Shown piece after piece: positions 15,191 through 24,953 of a DNA stretch of 64,000 nucleotides. The stretch spans positions 4,103,001 to 4,167,000 of the forward strand of contig NZ_CP029188.1 in the NCBI RefSeq assembly GCF_003097515.1. The letters run 5' to 3'. The number at the start of each line of letters is the position of its first letter. Position 1 is the stretch's first letter. Under the pieces are notes generated by a model. It did no database searches. It had not been told where the DNA came from and was given only the letters and a program-made list of their open reading frames with translations. The DNA comes from Streptomyces tirandamycinicus. GTDB taxonomy: Bacteria > Actinomycetota > Actinomycetes > Streptomycetales > Streptomycetaceae. The position numbers and the translations under genes were made by a program.

Positions 15191-16819
15191 ATGACGGACT
15201 CGCAGGCCCCCGCCGCCCCGCACACCGGCGCCCTCGGCACCAACCCCACCGCCGCCGCCCCGGCCGGCGCGCGCACCGCCGCCGACGTGGTCACACCCGA
15301 GGTGGTCGCCCAGCTCACCCGGGGCGTCGTCGGCTCCGGCCGTACCGCCAACCACACCCCGTTCACCGGTGAGAAGCTGGCGGACCTGCCCGAGTCCACC
15401 CCCGAGGACGTGGCCGAGGCCTTCGCCCGCGCCCGGGCCGCCCAGCCCGTCTGGGCCGCGACCTCCCCGCGCGCCCGCGCCGCCGTGCTGCTGCGCTTCC
15501 ACGACCTGGTCCTGGAACGCCAGGCCGAGGTGCTCGACCTCATCCAGCTGGAGACGGGCAAGGCCAGGCTGCACGCCCACGAGGAGGTCCTGGCCGTCGC
15601 CGTCGCCGCCCGCCACTACGGCCGGAAAGCGCCCTCGTACCTGAGGCCCAGGCGGCACACCGGCGTGGTCCCCGTCCTCACCAAGACCACCGAGCTGCGC
15701 CAGCCGCGGGGGGTCGTGGGCCAGATCGCCCCCTGGAACTACCCGCTGGAGCTGTCGGTCGGCGACGCGCTGCCCGCGTTCGTCTCCGGCAACGCCGTCG
15801 TGATGAAGCCCGACACCGAGACCGCGCTGACCGCACTCTGGGCCCGTGACCTGCTCGTCGAGGCAGGGCTCCCGGCGGACGTCTTCCAGGTCGTCCTCGG
15901 CGACGGCCCGGTCGTCGGCCCCGAGGTCGTACGGCACGCCGACTACGTCTCGTTCACGGGCTCCACCCGCACCGGCCGCGAGGTCGCGCAGGGCGCCGCC
16001 GCCCGTCTCGTCGGCGTCTCCCTCGAACTCGGCGGGAAGAACGCGATGCTGGTGCTGCACGACGCCGACGTCGACAAGGCCGCGGCGGGCGCCGTCCGGG
16101 CCTGCTTCTCCTCGGCCGGGCAGCTCTGCATCTCCATCGAGCGGCTGTATGTGCACGAGTCGGTAGCCGACGCGTTCGTGGAGCGCTTCGCGGCCCGCAC
16201 GAAGGCCATGCGGCTGGGCAGCGCCCTCGCCTACGGCGCGGACATGGGCTCCCTGGTGGGCGAGCGCCAGCTGGAGACGGTCAAGCGACACGTCGAGGAG
16301 GCCGTCGCCAAGGGCGCCAGGCTCGTCGCGGGCGGCGTCCACCGCACCGACGTCGGCCCGCTGTTCTACGAGCCGACCATCCTCGACGGGGTGGAGGCGC
16401 CGATGTCCGTCTGCACCGAGGAGACGTTCGGACCGGTGGTGTCCATCTACCGGTTCACCGACGAGGACGACGTCATCGAGCAGGCCAACGCCACGCCGTA
16501 CGGCCTCAACTCCAGTGTCTGGACCAGGGACGGCAAGCGCGGCCACGCGGTCGCCGCCCGGCTGCGCACCGGCACCGTCAACATCAACGAGGGCTACGCC
16601 CCCGCCTACGGCAGTGTGCAGTCGCCGATGGGCGGCATGAAGGACTCCGGGCTGAGCCGGCGGCACGGCTCCGAGGGCATCCTCAAGTACACCGAGGCCC
16701 AGACCGTGGCACAGCAGCGGCTGATCCCGCTCGCCCCGTCCTTCGGTATGGACGACGAGAAGTACGCGGCGTTCATGAGCACGTCCCTGAAGGTGATGAA
16801 GGCCCTGCGGCTGCGCTAG
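15191..16819 (+). CDS. NAD(P)-dependent aldehyde dehydrogenase, succinate-semialdehyde type
   Basis: A 542-residue ALDH-superfamily enzyme, similar in type to GabD2, predicted to oxidise succinate semialdehyde to succinate. Visible motifs: the Asn-containing PWNYPLELSVGDALPA cofactor segment, FTGSTRTGREV, the general base Glu in SLELGGKNAML, and the nucleophile Cys in FSSAGQLCISIERLYVHE. ETFGPVVS and the C-terminal PMGGMKDSG segment are also present. About 35 extra Ala/Pro-rich residues precede the fold. ATG 15191 was preferred to an upstream TTG at 15170. The GMC oxidoreductase follows after 37 bp, so the two are probably cotranscribed. The exact aldehyde substrate cannot be settled from sequence. 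Confidence 0.85.
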   Translation: MTDSQAPAAPHTGALGTNPTAAAPAGARTAADVVTPEVVAQLTRGVVGSGRTANHTPFTGEKLADLPESTPEDVAEAFARARAAQPVWAATSPRARAAVLLRFHDLVLERQAEVLDLIQLETGKARLHAHEEVLAVAVAARHYGRKAPSYLRPRRHTGVVPVLTKTTELRQPRGVVGQIAPWNYPLELSVGDALPAFVSGNAVVMKPDTETALTALWARDLLVEAGLPADVFQVVLGDGPVVGPEVVRHADYVSFTGSTRTGREVAQGAAARLVGVSLELGGKNAMLVLHDADVDKAAAGAVRACFSSAGQLCISIERLYVHESVADAFVERFAARTKAMRLGSALAYGADMGSLVGERQLETVKRHVEEAVAKGARLVAGGVHRTDVGPLFYEPTILDGVEAPMSVCTEETFGPVVSIYRFTDEDDVIEQANATPYGLNSSVWTRDGKRGHAVAARLRTGTVNINEGYAPAYGSVQSPMGGMKDSGLSRRHGSEGILKYTEAQTVAQQRLIPLAPSFGMDDEKYAAFMSTSLKVMKALRLR

Positions 16820-16856
16820 CGCTCCCGGCACCCGCACGTTTTCCACGAGGAGAGCC

Positions 16857-18890
16857 ATGTCCGAGGACTTCCCTGCCCGGGTTCCGGGTGACCAGGCCGA
16901 GCGTGACACGGATTCCGCCCGCGGCACGGATTCCGCCCGCGGCACGGATTCCGCCCGCGGCACGGATTCCGCCCGCGGCACGGATTCCGCCCGCGGCACG
17001 GATTCCGCCCGCGGCACGGATTCCGCCCACGGCACGGATCCCGCCCACGGCAAGGACTTCGCCCACGCCACGGATTCCGCGCACGCCGCGGATTCCGCGT
17101 ACGACGACTCCGCGTACGACTACGACGTGGTCGTCGTCGGCTCGGGCTTCGGCGGATCGGTCTCCGCGCTGCGTCTCACCGAGAAGGGCTACCGCGTCGG
17201 CGTCCTGGAGGCGGGCCGCCGCTTCACCCGGGAGACCCTCCCCAAGAACTCCTGGGACCTGCGCAACTACCTCTGGGCCCCGGCCCTCGGCCTCTTCGGC
17301 ATCCAGCGCATCCATCTGCTGGGCAATGTGATGGTGCTCGCCGGAGCGGGAGTCGGCGGCGGGTCCCTCAACTACGCCAACACCCTCTACGTGCCGCCCG
17401 CGCCGTTCTTCAACGACCCGCAGTGGAAGGACATCACGGACTGGCAGGAGGAACTGAGGCCCTACTACGACCAGGCCAAGCGGATGCTCGGGGTACGGCT
17501 CAACCCGACCATGACCCCGTCGGACGTCCATCTGAAGGCCACGGCGCAGGCGATGGGCGTCGGCGACACCTTCCACATGGCGCCGGTCGGCGTCTTCTTC
17601 GGCGACGGCAGGGACGCCGCGGGCGACGACGGCACCGGTACGGCGAAGGCCGAGCCCGGGGCCGAGGTCCCCGACCCGTACTTCGGCGGCGCCGGGCCCT
17701 CGCGTCGCGCCTGCACGGAGTGCGGCGAGTGCATGACGGGCTGCCGCCACGGAGCCAAGAACACCCTGAACGAGAACTACCTCCACCTCGCCGAGAGGGC
17801 GGGTGCCGTCATCCACCCCATGACGTCGGTGGTCTCCGTGCGCGAGGACTCCCGGGGCGGCTTCGCGGTCGGGACCGTGCCCAGCGACAACCGGCGCAGG
17901 GGCGCGGGCCGCACGTTCACGGCCCGCCGGGTCGTCGTCGCCGCCGGCACGTACGGCACCCAGACCCTGCTGCACCGGATGAGGGACGACGGGCTGCTGC
18001 CGCGGATCTCCGCCCGGCTCGGCGAGCTGACCCGCACCAACTCCGAGGCCATCGTCGGCGCCCAGACCGACGACCGGCGCTACCGCAAGCGCCACGGCAA
18101 GGACAGGGTGGACTTCACCCGGGGCGTCGCCATCACGTCCTCGATCCACCCGGACGCCAGCACCCACATCGAGCCGGTCCGCTACGGCAAGGGCTCCAAC
18201 GCGATGGGCGGGATGACCGTCCTCCAGGTCCCGTACAGTTCGCGGCGCGTCCTGGCCTGGTTCGCCAACTGCGCCCGCCACCCGTTGCGCACCGTCCGGG
18301 CCCTGTCCAACCGCCGCTGGTCGGAGCGGACCATCATCGGCCTGGTGATGCAGTCCCTGGACAACTCGCTGACGACGTACCGCAAGCCCAGTGGTGTCGG
18401 CAAGGGTCTGCTGACGGCACGTCAGGGTCATGGAGCCCCTAACCCCGGCCAGATACCCGAGGCCACCCGCGCCGCGACGCTCCTCGCCGAGGAGATCAAC
18501 GGCTTCGCCGGATCCAACATCGGCGAACTCGTCGGCACCCCGCTCACCGCCCACTTCCTCGGCGGCTGCCCCATCGGGGCCTCGGCGGAGACCGGCGTCA
18601 TCGATCCGTACCACCGCCTGTACGGGCACCCGGGCATATCGGTCGTCGACGGGGCCGCGGTGTCCGCCAACCTCGGAGTGAACCCGTCCCTGACGATCAC
18701 GGCCCAGGCGGAGCGAGCGATGTCGTTCTGGCCCAACAAGGGCGAGCAGGACCTCCGCCCCGTGCAGGGCGCCGGCTACGAACGCCTGGCCCCGGTCGCG
18801 CCCAAGGCCCCGGCCGTTCCCGCGGACGCCTTCGGGGCTTTGAACCTCCCCTTCCTCGGTGTGCCGACGGTCCCGCCGAAGTCCTCCTGA
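16857..18890 (+). CDS. FAD-dependent GMC oxidoreductase (cholesterol-oxidase-like)
   Basis: A 677-residue flavoprotein. The ATG at 16857 follows a GAGGAGAG site. Residues of about 19-80 are a repeat of six residues (DSARGT and variants) encoded by an 18-bp tandem array, unusual for this family. The FAD motif VVVVGSGFGGSVSALRL comes next, then GAGVGGGSLNYANT. A four-Cys cluster CTECGECMTGC followed by HGAKNTL occurs mid-protein, as in mycobacterial ChoD-like proteins. The C-terminal half has the GMC-type HFLGGCPIG and VSANLGVNPSLTI segments. A sterol or other alcohol substrate is plausible but not shown. It sits 37 bp after the aldehyde dehydrogenase, which could use its product. Confidence 0.85.
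   Translation: MSEDFPARVPGDQAERDTDSARGTDSARGTDSARGTDSARGTDSARGTDSARGTDSAHGTDPAHGKDFAHATDSAHAADSAYDDSAYDYDVVVVGSGFGGSVSALRLTEKGYRVGVLEAGRRFTRETLPKNSWDLRNYLWAPALGLFGIQRIHLLGNVMVLAGAGVGGGSLNYANTLYVPPAPFFNDPQWKDITDWQEELRPYYDQAKRMLGVRLNPTMTPSDVHLKATAQAMGVGDTFHMAPVGVFFGDGRDAAGDDGTGTAKAEPGAEVPDPYFGGAGPSRRACTECGECMTGCRHGAKNTLNENYLHLAERAGAVIHPMTSVVSVREDSRGGFAVGTVPSDNRRRGAGRTFTARRVVVAAGTYGTQTLLHRMRDDGLLPRISARLGELTRTNSEAIVGAQTDDRRYRKRHGKDRVDFTRGVAITSSIHPDASTHIEPVRYGKGSNAMGGMTVLQVPYSSRRVLAWFANCARHPLRTVRALSNRRWSERTIIGLVMQSLDNSLTTYRKPSGVGKGLLTARQGHGAPNPGQIPEATRAATLLAEEINGFAGSNIGELVGTPLTAHFLGGCPIGASAETGVIDPYHRLYGHPGISVVDGAAVSANLGVNPSLTITAQAERAMSFWPNKGEQDLRPVQGAGYERLAPVAPKAPAVPADAFGALNLPFLGVPTVPPKSS
16911..17108 (+). 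repeat. 18-bp in-frame tandem array in the GMC oxidoreductase gene
   Basis: GATTCCGCCCGCGGCACG is repeated six times without change from 16911, then about five times with drift up to 17108. Each unit encodes DSARGT. Exact copies followed by diverged ones suggest recent expansion. Confidence 0.95.
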
Positions 18891-19018
18891 AACGGCGAGG
18901 GATCTCCCCGGCCGGAGTCCTCCTGAACCGGCGGGGATCCCGGCCGGAGTCCTCCCGTACCCGGCCGGGGATCCCGGCCGGAGTCCTCCCGCGCCCGGCC
19001 GGGGATCCCGGACCGGAG
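18881..19018. repeat. four 32-36 bp tandem units overlapping the GMC stop codon
   Basis: Units start with GTCCTCC at 18881, 18917, 18949 and about 18983, and contain GGGATCCCGGCCGGA. The first unit contains the GMC stop codon, so the end of the gene has been copied into the gap. Nothing else is seen before the terminator. Confidence 0.8.
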
Positions 19019-19032
19019 CCGCCCCGGACATG

Positions 19033-19072
19033 AGAGAGGCGCTGCACCCCCCTCCGAGTGCAGCGCCTCTCT
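19033..19072. terminator. bidirectional terminator between convergent genes
   Basis: A perfect 15-bp inverted repeat (19033-19047 with 19058-19072) and a 10-nt loop lie between the GMC gene and the sortase-substrate gene, both of which end here. Confidence 0.85.
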
Positions 19073-19088
19073 TGCTTGTCGCGGTGTG

Positions 19089-20180
19089 TTACGCGGTGGC
19101 GTCGCCCTTGCGGCGCTTCATCGCGAAGACGACACCGGCACCGGCGACCAGGGCGACACCGCCGGCGATGCCGATGGCCGGGAGCGCGGAGGAGGAGCCG
19201 GTCTCGGCGAGGCTGCCGGTGACGGGGATCTCCTTGAGCCCGCCCTGGGGCTTCGGGTTCGGCTTGGGGTCCTTGTCCTTGCCGTCGCCCGGCTTGGCCT
19301 CACCCGGCTTCTCGTTGTCGGTGCCCGGGGACAGGACGGTGAAGAACCAGTCGGAGAAGGTGCTGTGCACGCAGTCCGTCTCGGCGTCCACGTAGCCGCC
19401 GAAGCCGACCGAGTAGGCGTCGCCGGCCGGCGCCTTCGACGAGATGTTCAGGCGCAGCTGCAGGTCCACGAAGGCCTTGGCGTCGAGCTCGGTCTCACCC
19501 AGGTAGCCGCCGTTGCCGAACTCCGCCGGCATCTGGTCCCACTTGCCGTTCTCGTCCTTGAACTGGACCTGGGCGTAGGTGCCCAGCCAGTCCTTCTCGT
19601 TCTCGCTCTCCGAGAAGTTGTCGACGAAGAGCGCCCATCCGACGGTGCCGAGGGCCTTGTCGGAGTTGTTGGTGGCGCGCAGCGAGAACTCGTGCCAGCC
19701 GCTGCCCGCGACGATCTTGCCGGGCAGGCCCTTGACCTCCAGCTCCAGCCGGTTGTCGAGGTCGTTGCCCTCGTCGTCGACCGGGCACTCCTCGTAGTAC
19801 TCCTCTTCGGGGTCCTCTTCGTCGCCCGGCTTGGTCTCCTCGGCGGGCTTGGTGCCGTCGCCCGGCTTGGTCTCCTCGCCCGGCTTGGTCTCCTCGGCCT
19901 GCTTGGAGTCGTCCGCCGGCTTGGTGTCGTCGCCCGGCTTGGTCTCCTCGCCCGGCTTGGTCTCCTCGGCCGGGGTTTCCTCGGCCGCGGTCTCGCCCGC
20001 CGGGGTCTCCGGCGTGACGGGGGTCTCGTCCGCGTTCGAGGTCTCCGACTCACCGCTGGAGCCGGACGTCGTGCTGGTGGTGCCACCCGTCGTTGCGTAC
20101 GCGGCCGGCGCCGCCAGGAAGGCGGCAGGGGCTATGACAGCGGTCGCGGCAGCGACGGCCACAGCGCGGCGAAGCTTCAT
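19089..20180 (-). CDS. cell-wall-anchored surface protein with LAETG sortase signal
   Basis: A 363-residue exported protein. The signal peptide is MKLRRAVAVAAATAVIAP with cleavage after AYA. Next come a Ser/Thr region and about 70 residues of acidic KPGEET/KPGDDT-type repeats ending in a poly-acidic stretch, a typical wall-spanning stalk. A globular domain of about 170 residues follows (SGWHEFSLRATNNSDKALG). A second Lys/Pro/Gly linker precedes LAETG at residues 324-328, a hydrophobic helix and an RRK tail. LAxTG is the motif used by class E sortases of actinobacteria. The ATG at 20180 has GAGGTC upstream. Ligand or function of the globular domain is unknown. Confidence 0.88.
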   Translation of the reverse strand: MKLRRAVAVAAATAVIAPAAFLAAPAAYATTGGTTSTTSGSSGESETSNADETPVTPETPAGETAAEETPAEETKPGEETKPGDDTKPADDSKQAEETKPGEETKPGDGTKPAEETKPGDEEDPEEEYYEECPVDDEGNDLDNRLELEVKGLPGKIVAGSGWHEFSLRATNNSDKALGTVGWALFVDNFSESENEKDWLGTYAQVQFKDENGKWDQMPAEFGNGGYLGETELDAKAFVDLQLRLNISSKAPAGDAYSVGFGGYVDAETDCVHSTFSDWFFTVLSPGTDNEKPGEAKPGDGKDKDPKPNPKPQGGLKEIPVTGSLAETGSSSALPAIGIAGGVALVAGAGVVFAMKRRKGDATA

Positions 20181-21080
20181 TAAGACCTCAGTGAAGTCCG
20201 GCGTGCCGCGTGACGCGGCACGGAGTCTGGGGGCCCTCCCGGCTATGGGGGTACGGGTGTGGCCATTGGTTCCGCATACATGACCTGTGGCCACTGCAAT
20301 TGGTTGCACGGGAACTCACACAGAATTTATGTGACGCCCAGCACATTGCCGCGGGGTGGGTTTGTGGCGCAGAGGGCGGGTTCGGCGGGGCCGGGAGCTC
20401 CTGCCGAGAGGGCACCGGAGCGGGGGAGTGGGCGCGGAACCACGGTGGGTGGGGCGGCCCGGGGCGCGCTCCCGCGGCGGGGGGCTGCGCGGCGCTGTGC
20501 CGTGGTGCGGTCCGGGAAGGGGCCCGGGAGGGGGCCGGTTCGTGGCGGGCGAGTGGTCGCACGCCCGCACCCTCGCTTCGGCCGGATGCCCCTGAGCGCG
20601 GCTGGATGCGGCCGGATGCGGCCGGTTCCGGGCGTCCCCGGAACCGGCCGCCTTGGGGTGACCGGGCTGCTGTCCCCTGCCGACCGGTCACGCGCGCCGG
20701 GGCGAGGTCCCACGACGTACCTGCGGTACGCCACACGCCCCGGCGGAGCCACGCGTGGTTCTTTCCTTCGGGGCCCGCCCCTGGCTGGCACGGACACCGG
20801 TACCAACGAAGCGCTCCGGGACCGGTCACGGGCCGTACGGGTGAGAGCGTGCCCGTACGGATGTACGCATCGAACGCGGCGGGTGTCCGCGGCGGCGGCA
20901 CGGTCCGGACCGCCACACCCGGCACGGTCGACCGCCACACCCGACACGGTCGACCGCCACACCCGACACGGCCCGGTCCGAGGCCCCGGTGCGAGGCCCG
21001 GTCCGAGGCACGGTGCGCGCGCAGGGCGCGGAGGCGGGCGCGCCGTCCGGTGCGCGCACGCCCTCGGACGCGGCCTCGGC
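20181..21080. other. 900-bp intergenic region without a supported gene
   Basis: The first 170 bp are less GC-rich and hold the likely promoter of the surface-protein gene on the minus strand, including two TGGCCAC copies 28 bp apart. The rest is GC-rich with long open frames on both strands. None has a convincing start, domain or composition. A 22-24 bp repeat lies at 20900-20967. Confidence 0.6.
20900..20967. repeat. 22-24 bp tandem repeat, three copies
   Basis: ACGGTCGACCGCCACACCCGAC occurs at 20924 and 20946, with a longer diverged copy at 20900. It follows the chorismate mutase stop on the minus strand. Confidence 0.85.
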
Positions 21081-21413
21081 TCAGACGCGGCCTCGGCACA
21101 ACTCCAGCAGCGTCATGGCCAGTGCCGTCCCCGGCTTGCCCAGCGCGTCCCGGTAGTGGCCGAGCACCTCCATCTCGCGGGAGAGGTTCACCCGGCGGCC
21201 GCCGGACGTGATCCGGGCCTCCTGGATGACGGCCGAGACGGCCGTCCGTTCCTGGATCAACCCGATGATCCGGTCGTCGAGGGCGTCGATGCGCTCACGG
21301 GCACTGGTGATCAGGTCCGCGGCGTCGTCGGTGCGGGCGCCGGTGTCGGGACGGGCCGCGGTGTCGATGCGGGCGCCGGTGTCGATACGGGCTGCGGTGT
21401 CGGTGGCGGGCAC
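21081..21413 (-). CDS. chorismate mutase, AroQ type
   Basis: A 110-residue cytosolic enzyme converting chorismate to prephenate, the branch to Phe and Tyr. The first 33 residues are a low-complexity DTGARIDTAAR repeat; the all-helical domain follows, with RERIDALDDRIIGLIQER, IQEARIT and the late REMEVLGHYRDALG and LLELCRG segments typical of actinobacterial monofunctional mutases. GTG 21413 has GAGGAG at 7-bp spacing. A candidate attenuator (leader peptide 21518-21589 and hairpin 21467-21493) lies just upstream on the same strand, so the gene is probably controlled by the supply of aromatic amino acids. Confidence 0.88.
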   Translation of the reverse strand: MPATDTAARIDTGARIDTAARPDTGARTDDAADLITSARERIDALDDRIIGLIQERTAVSAVIQEARITSGGRRVNLSREMEVLGHYRDALGKPGTALAMTLLELCRGRV

Positions 21414-21466
21414 AGGGGCTCCTCGGGGTGCGGGCCCCGGAACGGCCGGACCCGGAAACGACAGGA

Positions 21467-21493
21467 CGCCCCGGGCCTTGCCGGCCCGGGGCG
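21467..21493 (-). terminator. candidate attenuator hairpin before chorismate mutase
   Basis: CGCCCCGGGCC and GGCCCGGGGCG make a perfect 11-bp stem with a 5-nt loop. It lies 24 bp after the leader-peptide stop and 53 bp before the mutase start. In the RNA, CCGGCCCG inside the leader coding region can pair instead with CGGGCCGG of this hairpin, giving an alternative fold. Confidence 0.6.
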
Positions 21494-21517
21494 CCTGGGA
21501 AGTCGCTTGTCAGTTGC

Positions 21518-21589
21518 TCAAGCGGCACGACCATGGCAGCCGGCGGGCCGGGTGCCATAGGTAAAGACGAAGGTCGTGTGCTTGCGCAT
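21518..21589 (-). CDS. candidate leaderless leader peptide of the chorismate mutase gene
   Basis: A 23-codon frame, MRKHTTFVFTYGTRPAGC then HGRAA, ending in TGA. Phe-Val-Phe-Thr-Tyr are consecutive, and the second Phe and the Tyr use TTT and TAT, rare codons in Streptomyces. A good promoter ends 6 bp before the ATG and no ribosome-binding site is in range, so it would be translated from a leaderless transcript. Ribosome stalling at Phe/Tyr codons would be the sensing step. It could also be a chance frame; conservation would decide. Confidence 0.55.
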   Translation of the reverse strand: MRKHTTFVFTYGTRPAGCHGRAA

Positions 21590-21595
21590 GGGGGA

Positions 21596-21625
21596 AGTAT
21601 GGCCCTCCCGCCCCGGCGGGGCCAA
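21596..21625 (-). promoter_or_regulatory. promoter for the leader peptide/chorismate mutase
   Basis: On the minus strand, TTGGCC (21620-21625) and CATACT (21596-21601) are separated by 18 bp. The predicted start falls at or next to the leader ATG. Confidence 0.5.
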
Positions 21626-21668
21626 CGCGGGCCCGGATGGTGAGACGGGGAGTGCTGTCCGGCGCCGG

Positions 21669-21674
21669 TAGAAT
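21669..21674 (+). promoter_or_regulatory. -10 box of guaA
   Basis: TAGAAT is a strong -10 element 45 bp before the guaA start. No clear -35 box is at 17-18 bp. Confidence 0.5.
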
Positions 21675-21718
21675 CGACTCACAGAGCCCCCTCCTCCCAC
21701 CGCCGGAAGGCCGCCGTA

Positions 21719-23335
<1,617 letters not shown>

Positions 23336-23348
23336 TCTGACCACCCTC

Positions 23349-23403
23349 CGCGAGTCGGTCCTGCGCGAGCCGATCTCCCGCGAGCCGACCTCCCGCGAGT
23401 CAA
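23349..23403. repeat. 15-bp tandem repeat after guaA
   Basis: Four units beginning CGCGAGYC start at 23349, 23364, 23379 and 23394, with variants of GGTCCTG/GATCTCC/GACCTCC. Confidence 0.85.
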
Positions 23404-23410
23404 TGCCGAC

Positions 23411-23438
23411 GCCGTCGCTCATTCGTTTGAGCGGCGGC
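23411..23438 (+). terminator. guaA terminator
   Basis: GCCGTCGCTCA pairs with TGAGCGGCGGC over 11 bp with one G-T pair and a 6-nt loop; TTCGGCTTT follows. Confidence 0.7.
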
Positions 23439-23499
23439 TTCGGCTTTCCCGCTGGGTGGTCTGATCGTACGCACCAGACTCACGTCCATGGGAGCACTC

Positions 23500-24081
23500 A
23501 TGAGCGCAGAGATCTCGCACCACTGGCCGGTGCCACCGCATGAGGGCTACACCGTGGAGGACCTGCTCACCCTGCCAGATCTCCCGCCGCACACCGAGCT
23601 GATCGACGGGAGCCTGGTCTTCGTGAGTCCGCAGCGCTACTTCCACAGCCTCGCGGTCGACCTGCTGGTGCAGGGTCTGCGGAGCACGGCGCCGCCCGAG
23701 TTGAAGGTCCGCCGGGAGATGACCGTAGTGCTCGACAAGCGCAACGGCCCCGAGCCGGATGTCTCGGTGGTCCGTGCCGCCGCCGCGCGGAGCCGGGAGC
23801 AGACCTACTTCCAGGTCAGGGACGTGCTGCTGGCGGTCGAGGTGGTCTCGCCGGACTCCGAGGCGCGCGACACCGACACCAAGCCGCACAAGTACGCGGG
23901 CGCGGGCATCCCGTACTTCTGGCGCGTCGACATGGCCGCCGACGAGCGGCCGGTGGTGCATGCCTTCGAACTCGACGAGGAGGCGCGGGTCTATGTGCCG
24001 GGCGGCACGTTCCGCGACCGGCTCAAGGTCTCCGTCCCCTTCGGCATCGACATCGATCTCGCGGGCATCGACCGCTTCTGA
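23500..24081 (+). CDS. Uma2-family (DUF820) nuclease-fold protein
   Basis: A 193-residue member of the Uma2 family, which has a restriction-endonuclease PD-(D/E)XK fold. The pattern is visible: HTELIDGSLVFVSP, the acidic pair in PEPDVSVV, and AVEVVSPDSEARDTDTKPHKYA with the Glu and Lys expected in the active site. Such proteins occur in many copies in Streptomyces and their role is unknown. ATG 23500 was preferred to ATG 23488 because GGGAGC is then at proper spacing. Convergent with the cupin gene. Confidence 0.85.
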   Translation: MSAEISHHWPVPPHEGYTVEDLLTLPDLPPHTELIDGSLVFVSPQRYFHSLAVDLLVQGLRSTAPPELKVRREMTVVLDKRNGPEPDVSVVRAAAARSREQTYFQVRDVLLAVEVVSPDSEARDTDTKPHKYAGAGIPYFWRVDMAADERPVVHAFELDEEARVYVPGGTFRDRLKVSVPFGIDIDLAGIDRF

Positions 24082-24083
24082 GT

Positions 24084-24134
24084 CCGGCCGTCACGGCGGA
24101 GCCAGGCACCCGGCCGTCACGGCGGAGCCACGCG
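24084..24134. repeat. 25-bp direct repeat between convergent genes
   Basis: CCGGCCGTCACGGCGGAGCC occurs twice, 25 bp apart or slightly more, just after the Uma2 stop. Confidence 0.75.
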
Positions 24135-24142
24135 CCCGCCCC

Positions 24143-24586
24143 TCACCCCTCCTCCAGCGTGAAGTCCTCGTAGTGGAACCCCGGCGACACCACGCAGCTC
24201 ACCAGGACCGGCTCGTCGCCCGCCGGTTCGGCGGACTGCCAGGTGCCCGCCGGGACCAGGAGCTGGGGCCGTTCGCCGGACTCGACGCCGGGGCCCAGGA
24301 CCAGGGTCGTGGCGGAGCCGTCCGGCGCCTCTCCGGTGCCGGCCAGACACAGCCGGAGCGGCCCGCCGCGGTGCCAGAGCCACACCTCGTCGGAGCGGAC
24401 CCGGTGCGGGCGGGAGCGTTCGCCCGGGTGGAGCAGGAAGTAGATCCCGGTGGCGTAGGCGCGCTCGCCGGGATAGCCGGGCGGGGTGGTCGAGCCCTCC
24501 GTACGCCACGTCTCGCGGAACCATCCGCCCTCGACGTGCGGTTCCAGGCCGAGCAGCTCGACGAGTGGGGAAGCCGGTTGCGTCAT
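24143..24586 (-). CDS. cupin-fold protein, DUF985/Cupin_5 family
   Basis: A 147-residue single-domain protein. VEGGWFRETWR, the GIYFLLHPGERSRPHRVRSDEVWLW core and the late VPAGTWQSAE and VSPGFHYEDF segments fit the DUF985 cupin family. His and Glu of the core could bind a metal; no function is established. ATG 24586 begins the conserved domain; the frame extends upstream through a palindrome-rich stretch and was not used. It may be monocistronic. Confidence 0.85.
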   Translation of the reverse strand: MTQPASPLVELLGLEPHVEGGWFRETWRTEGSTTPPGYPGERAYATGIYFLLHPGERSRPHRVRSDEVWLWHRGGPLRLCLAGTGEAPDGSATTLVLGPGVESGERPQLLVPAGTWQSAEPAGDEPVLVSCVVSPGFHYEDFTLEEG

Positions 24587-24598
24587 GGGCCCATTGTT

Positions 24599-24633
24599 CC
24601 CGGAGTTCCGCGGAGTTCCGCGGAACTCCCGGG
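24599..24633. repeat. hairpin of GTTCCGCGGA repeats before the cupin gene
   Basis: A 15-bp inverted repeat with a single bulge and a 4-nt loop, built from three copies of a GAGTTCCGCGG-like block. It could be an operator or a 5' RNA hairpin. Confidence 0.5.
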
Positions 24634-24953
24634 ACCCGAGCCGGTAGCGCGCCGCGGACGGCCGGCCGGCGCACCTCCGGAGGGGCCTTCCGCGCCGGCA
24701 CCGGTGAACGGCCCGGCGGCGCCCCCGGTGAACGGATCGGCCGCACCCCGGCGCATACGGGCGACGACCGGCCCGCAAGGCGGGGGACCTCCCCGGCCGG
24801 GCCCGAACTCATGTCGTCGTACGTCAATTCGATCGTGCGCAAATCACCCTCCCATCGGGTTACCGGTGCGTGCGCAGCCCCACCAGTACGGCACAATTCC
24901 TTTGAATTGCGGGGTGGTTGCCGAAGCCGCCTGCCGGGGAAGGGTGCGTCGCC
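24634..24953. other. 320-bp intergenic region
   Basis: No gene seen. It contains an inverted repeat CAATTC-N4-GAATTG at 24894-24909, 45 bp before the next start, in a locally AT-rich patch; this may be the promoter or operator of the membrane-protein gene. Confidence 0.4.

Noticed and set aside
20188..21099. Long open frames on both strands in the 20.2-21.1 kb gap
   Set aside because: Arg/Pro/Gly-rich products typical of non-coding GC-rich DNA, no ribosome-binding site, no domain, and tandem repeats inside.
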